Assembly: GCA_945957305.1 (NCBI GenBank) | Contig: CAMFLN010000253.1 | Span: 1-5,785, forward strand | DNA length: 5,785 nt | Reading direction: 5' to 3' | Source of the DNA: an uncultured Planctomycetaceae bacterium | Lineage (GTDB): Bacteria; Planctomycetota; Planctomycetia; Pirellulales; JACPPG01 | Part shown: piece by piece, positions 5,076 to 5,785 of the stretch | Position numbering within the stretch: position 1 is the stretch's first letter | How the letters are laid out: each line of letters starts with the position of its first letter | Made by a program: the position numbers and the translations under genes | The notes under the pieces: model-generated | Database searches by the model: none | Told to the model about the DNA's origin: nothing | The model's input: only the letters and a program-made list of their open reading frames with translations

Positions 5076-5738
5076 TTACGGCTTCTGCGCCTCTTGCCGT
5101 AGTTCCGAAACGAGCCGGAAGAGCTGATCGATCTTCCGCTCGAGTGCTGCTAAACGCGCGGGTCCACTGGCTTCGGGCCCGGTTCCCGAGCCTTGTCCCC
5201 AAGGGCCGCGCGGGGGACCCGCCGGCCTGCCACCCGGTCCGAAACCAGGGGCTCCGACACCGCCGCCAGGGTGGCGGAAGCTCGTGAATTGGTGATCGCC
5301 GTGATGCGATCGGGGATGATGATCGCGGCGGGCGAAGTCGTGTTGATGGCCCACGCCGCGATGGTGACGGTGATGAGCGAAATCGTGCGGATGTCCACCA
5401 TATCGATGCGCTTTCGCTACATGGTGCGGTAGATGTCCCCGCTGGGCGAACTGTCCACGCCGAGCGGCGTGGGGCTGCCCATAGTTCCAGTGATGCCCAT
5501 GGTACCCGTGAAAAGCATAAGGCCGGTGATGACCGTGGTGCGCCACGTGGCCATGATGAGCGCGGTGGTGCGAATCATGCCGGACAAATTCGTGTGCCCT
5601 GCCATATCCGTGATGGCCATGATGTCCCCCGCGGTGCCACCCGTGGTGGCGACCGCTATGAAATGAACCGTGCCAGCCATGGTGGCGTCGGCCATGATGC
5701 GCGGAGGACGCATGTTTGTCGCGCGAGGAATTCGTGGC
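5076..5738 (-). CDS. Histidine-rich protein with Gly/Pro linker and C-terminal coiled coil (5' end missing)
   Basis: I do not recognise a named family. The open frame runs without a stop from the end of genomic sequence at 5738 to a TAA at 5078-5076, giving 220 residues. Residues 9-156 contain about 48 histidines, mostly HH pairs in HHG, HHGW and AHH contexts with Arg, Gly and some Tyr/Trp. Residues 157-193 are a Gly/Pro linker (GGGVGAPGFGPGGRPAG). Residues 194-216 (LAALERKIDQLFRLVSEL region) form a clean heptad coil with Leu196, Leu199, Ile203, Leu206, Val210 and Leu213 at alternating 3/4 spacing. This suggests an oligomer displaying a metal-binding tail (Zn, Ni, Cu or Co); that is inference from composition. 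Similar His-rich proteins of unknown role occur in planctomycetes. Any signal peptide would be in the missing N-terminus. The apparent ATG at 5777 and 13 residues after it are adapter-encoded and not part of the protein. The gene is followed by an inverted repeat and a 318 bp gap, so it is probably transcribed separately from dapF. Confidence 0.7.
   Translation of the reverse strand, partial: ATNSSRDKHASSAHHGRRHHGWHGSFHSGRHHGWHRGGHHGHHGYGRAHEFVRHDSHHRAHHGHVAHHGHHRPYAFHGYHGHHWNYGQPHAARRGQFAQRGHLPHHVAKAHRYGGHPHDFAHHRHHRGVGHQHDFARRDHHPRSHHGDHQFTSFRHPGGGVGAPGFGPGGRPAGPPRGPWGQGSGTGPEASGPARLAALERKIDQLFRLVSELRQEAQKP
5271..5714 (-). repeat. Low-complexity His-codon region with short internal duplications
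   Basis: Runs of CAC/CAT codons (GTG/ATG on the plus strand) make a degenerate, three-base-periodic tract. Two adjacent 15-codon units, 5396-5352 and 5351-5307, encode GHPHDFAHHRHHRGV and GHQHDFARRDHHPRS (8 of 15 identical, GHxHDFA and HH kept). A shorter unit RHHGWH recurs 12 codons apart (5687-5670 and 5651-5634). The tract looks expanded by local duplication. Confidence 0.55.
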
Positions 5739-5785
5739 CTGTCTCTTATACACATCTGACGCTGCCGACGATCGCATAAGTGTAG
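5739..5785. other. Illumina Nextera adapter left in the assembly (not genomic)
   Basis: 5739-5757 is the 19-base Tn5 mosaic end CTGTCTCTTATACACATCT. 5758-5771 is GACGCTGCCGACGA, the reverse complement of the Nextera read-1 adapter tail. 5772-5779 is TCGCATAA, whose complement TTATGCGA matches, from memory, the i5 index S522. 5780-5785 is GTGTAG, the first bases of the P5 side. The blocks are in the exact order and lengths of a Nextera read-through, so genomic sequence ends at about 5738. Confidence 0.98.

Noticed and set aside
5285..5738. CRISPR array or satellite repeat in the GTG/ATG-rich tract
   Set aside because: Units are irregular with no constant spacer or repeat; the pattern follows from His codons in one continuous reading frame.
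5417..5755. 112-codon minus-strand frame through the right end
   Set aside because: Its start codon and first residues (MCIRDR) are adapter, and the rest is an out-of-frame reading of the His codons rich in Met/Thr/Ile.

Overview
The window is a GC-rich bacterial chromosomal segment that encodes everything on the minus strand, so transcription runs from the right end to the left. The gene order is: a 5'-truncated histidine-rich protein, a 318 bp regulatory-looking gap, dapF, a DUF374 lysophospholipid-acyltransferase-like gene, xseA, xseB, a short-chain polyprenyl diphosphate synthase (ispA type), and the first 100 codons of dxs, which run off the left edge. The linked block dapF, DUF374, xseAB, ispA, dxs, the DUF374 protein itself and a large His/Gly-rich protein with a C-terminal heptad coil look most like a planctomycete (Pirellulales-like). 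That assignment is inference from gene content and general similarity; there is no rRNA or other marker here to fix it.

The six housekeeping genes are closely packed. Gaps are 104 bp (dapF to DUF374), 62 bp (DUF374 to xseA), a 14 bp overlap (xseA/xseB), 51 bp (xseB to ispA) and 3 bp (ispA to dxs). One operon driven from the gap upstream of dapF is the simplest reading, with possible internal starts before DUF374 and xseA. The genes cover envelope precursor supply (DapF makes meso-diaminopimelate for peptidoglycan and lysine), a membrane acyltransferase, DNA repair (exonuclease VII, both subunits) and isoprenoid synthesis (Dxs enters the MEP pathway; the IspA-type enzyme makes prenyl diphosphates from its products).

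The 318 bp gap holds a good sigma70-type promoter for dapF and a cluster of inverted repeats. Two of these are perfect dyads with the same half-site and spacer (TTGCCG-N9-CGGCAA), one beside the promoter and one just after the His-rich gene. Further small hairpins sit at the translation starts of xseA and DUF374.

The last 47 bases (5739-5785) are not genomic. They are an untrimmed Illumina Nextera adapter: Tn5 mosaic end, adapter tail, an 8-base index and the start of the P5 side. Any protein called through the right edge carries an artificial adapter-encoded N-terminus; the real His-rich gene is simply cut off at 5738. I see no mobile element, CRISPR array, tRNA or rRNA, and no convincing new multi-gene system. 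The items most worth follow-up are the His-rich protein, the twin dyads and the xseA start-site hairpin.
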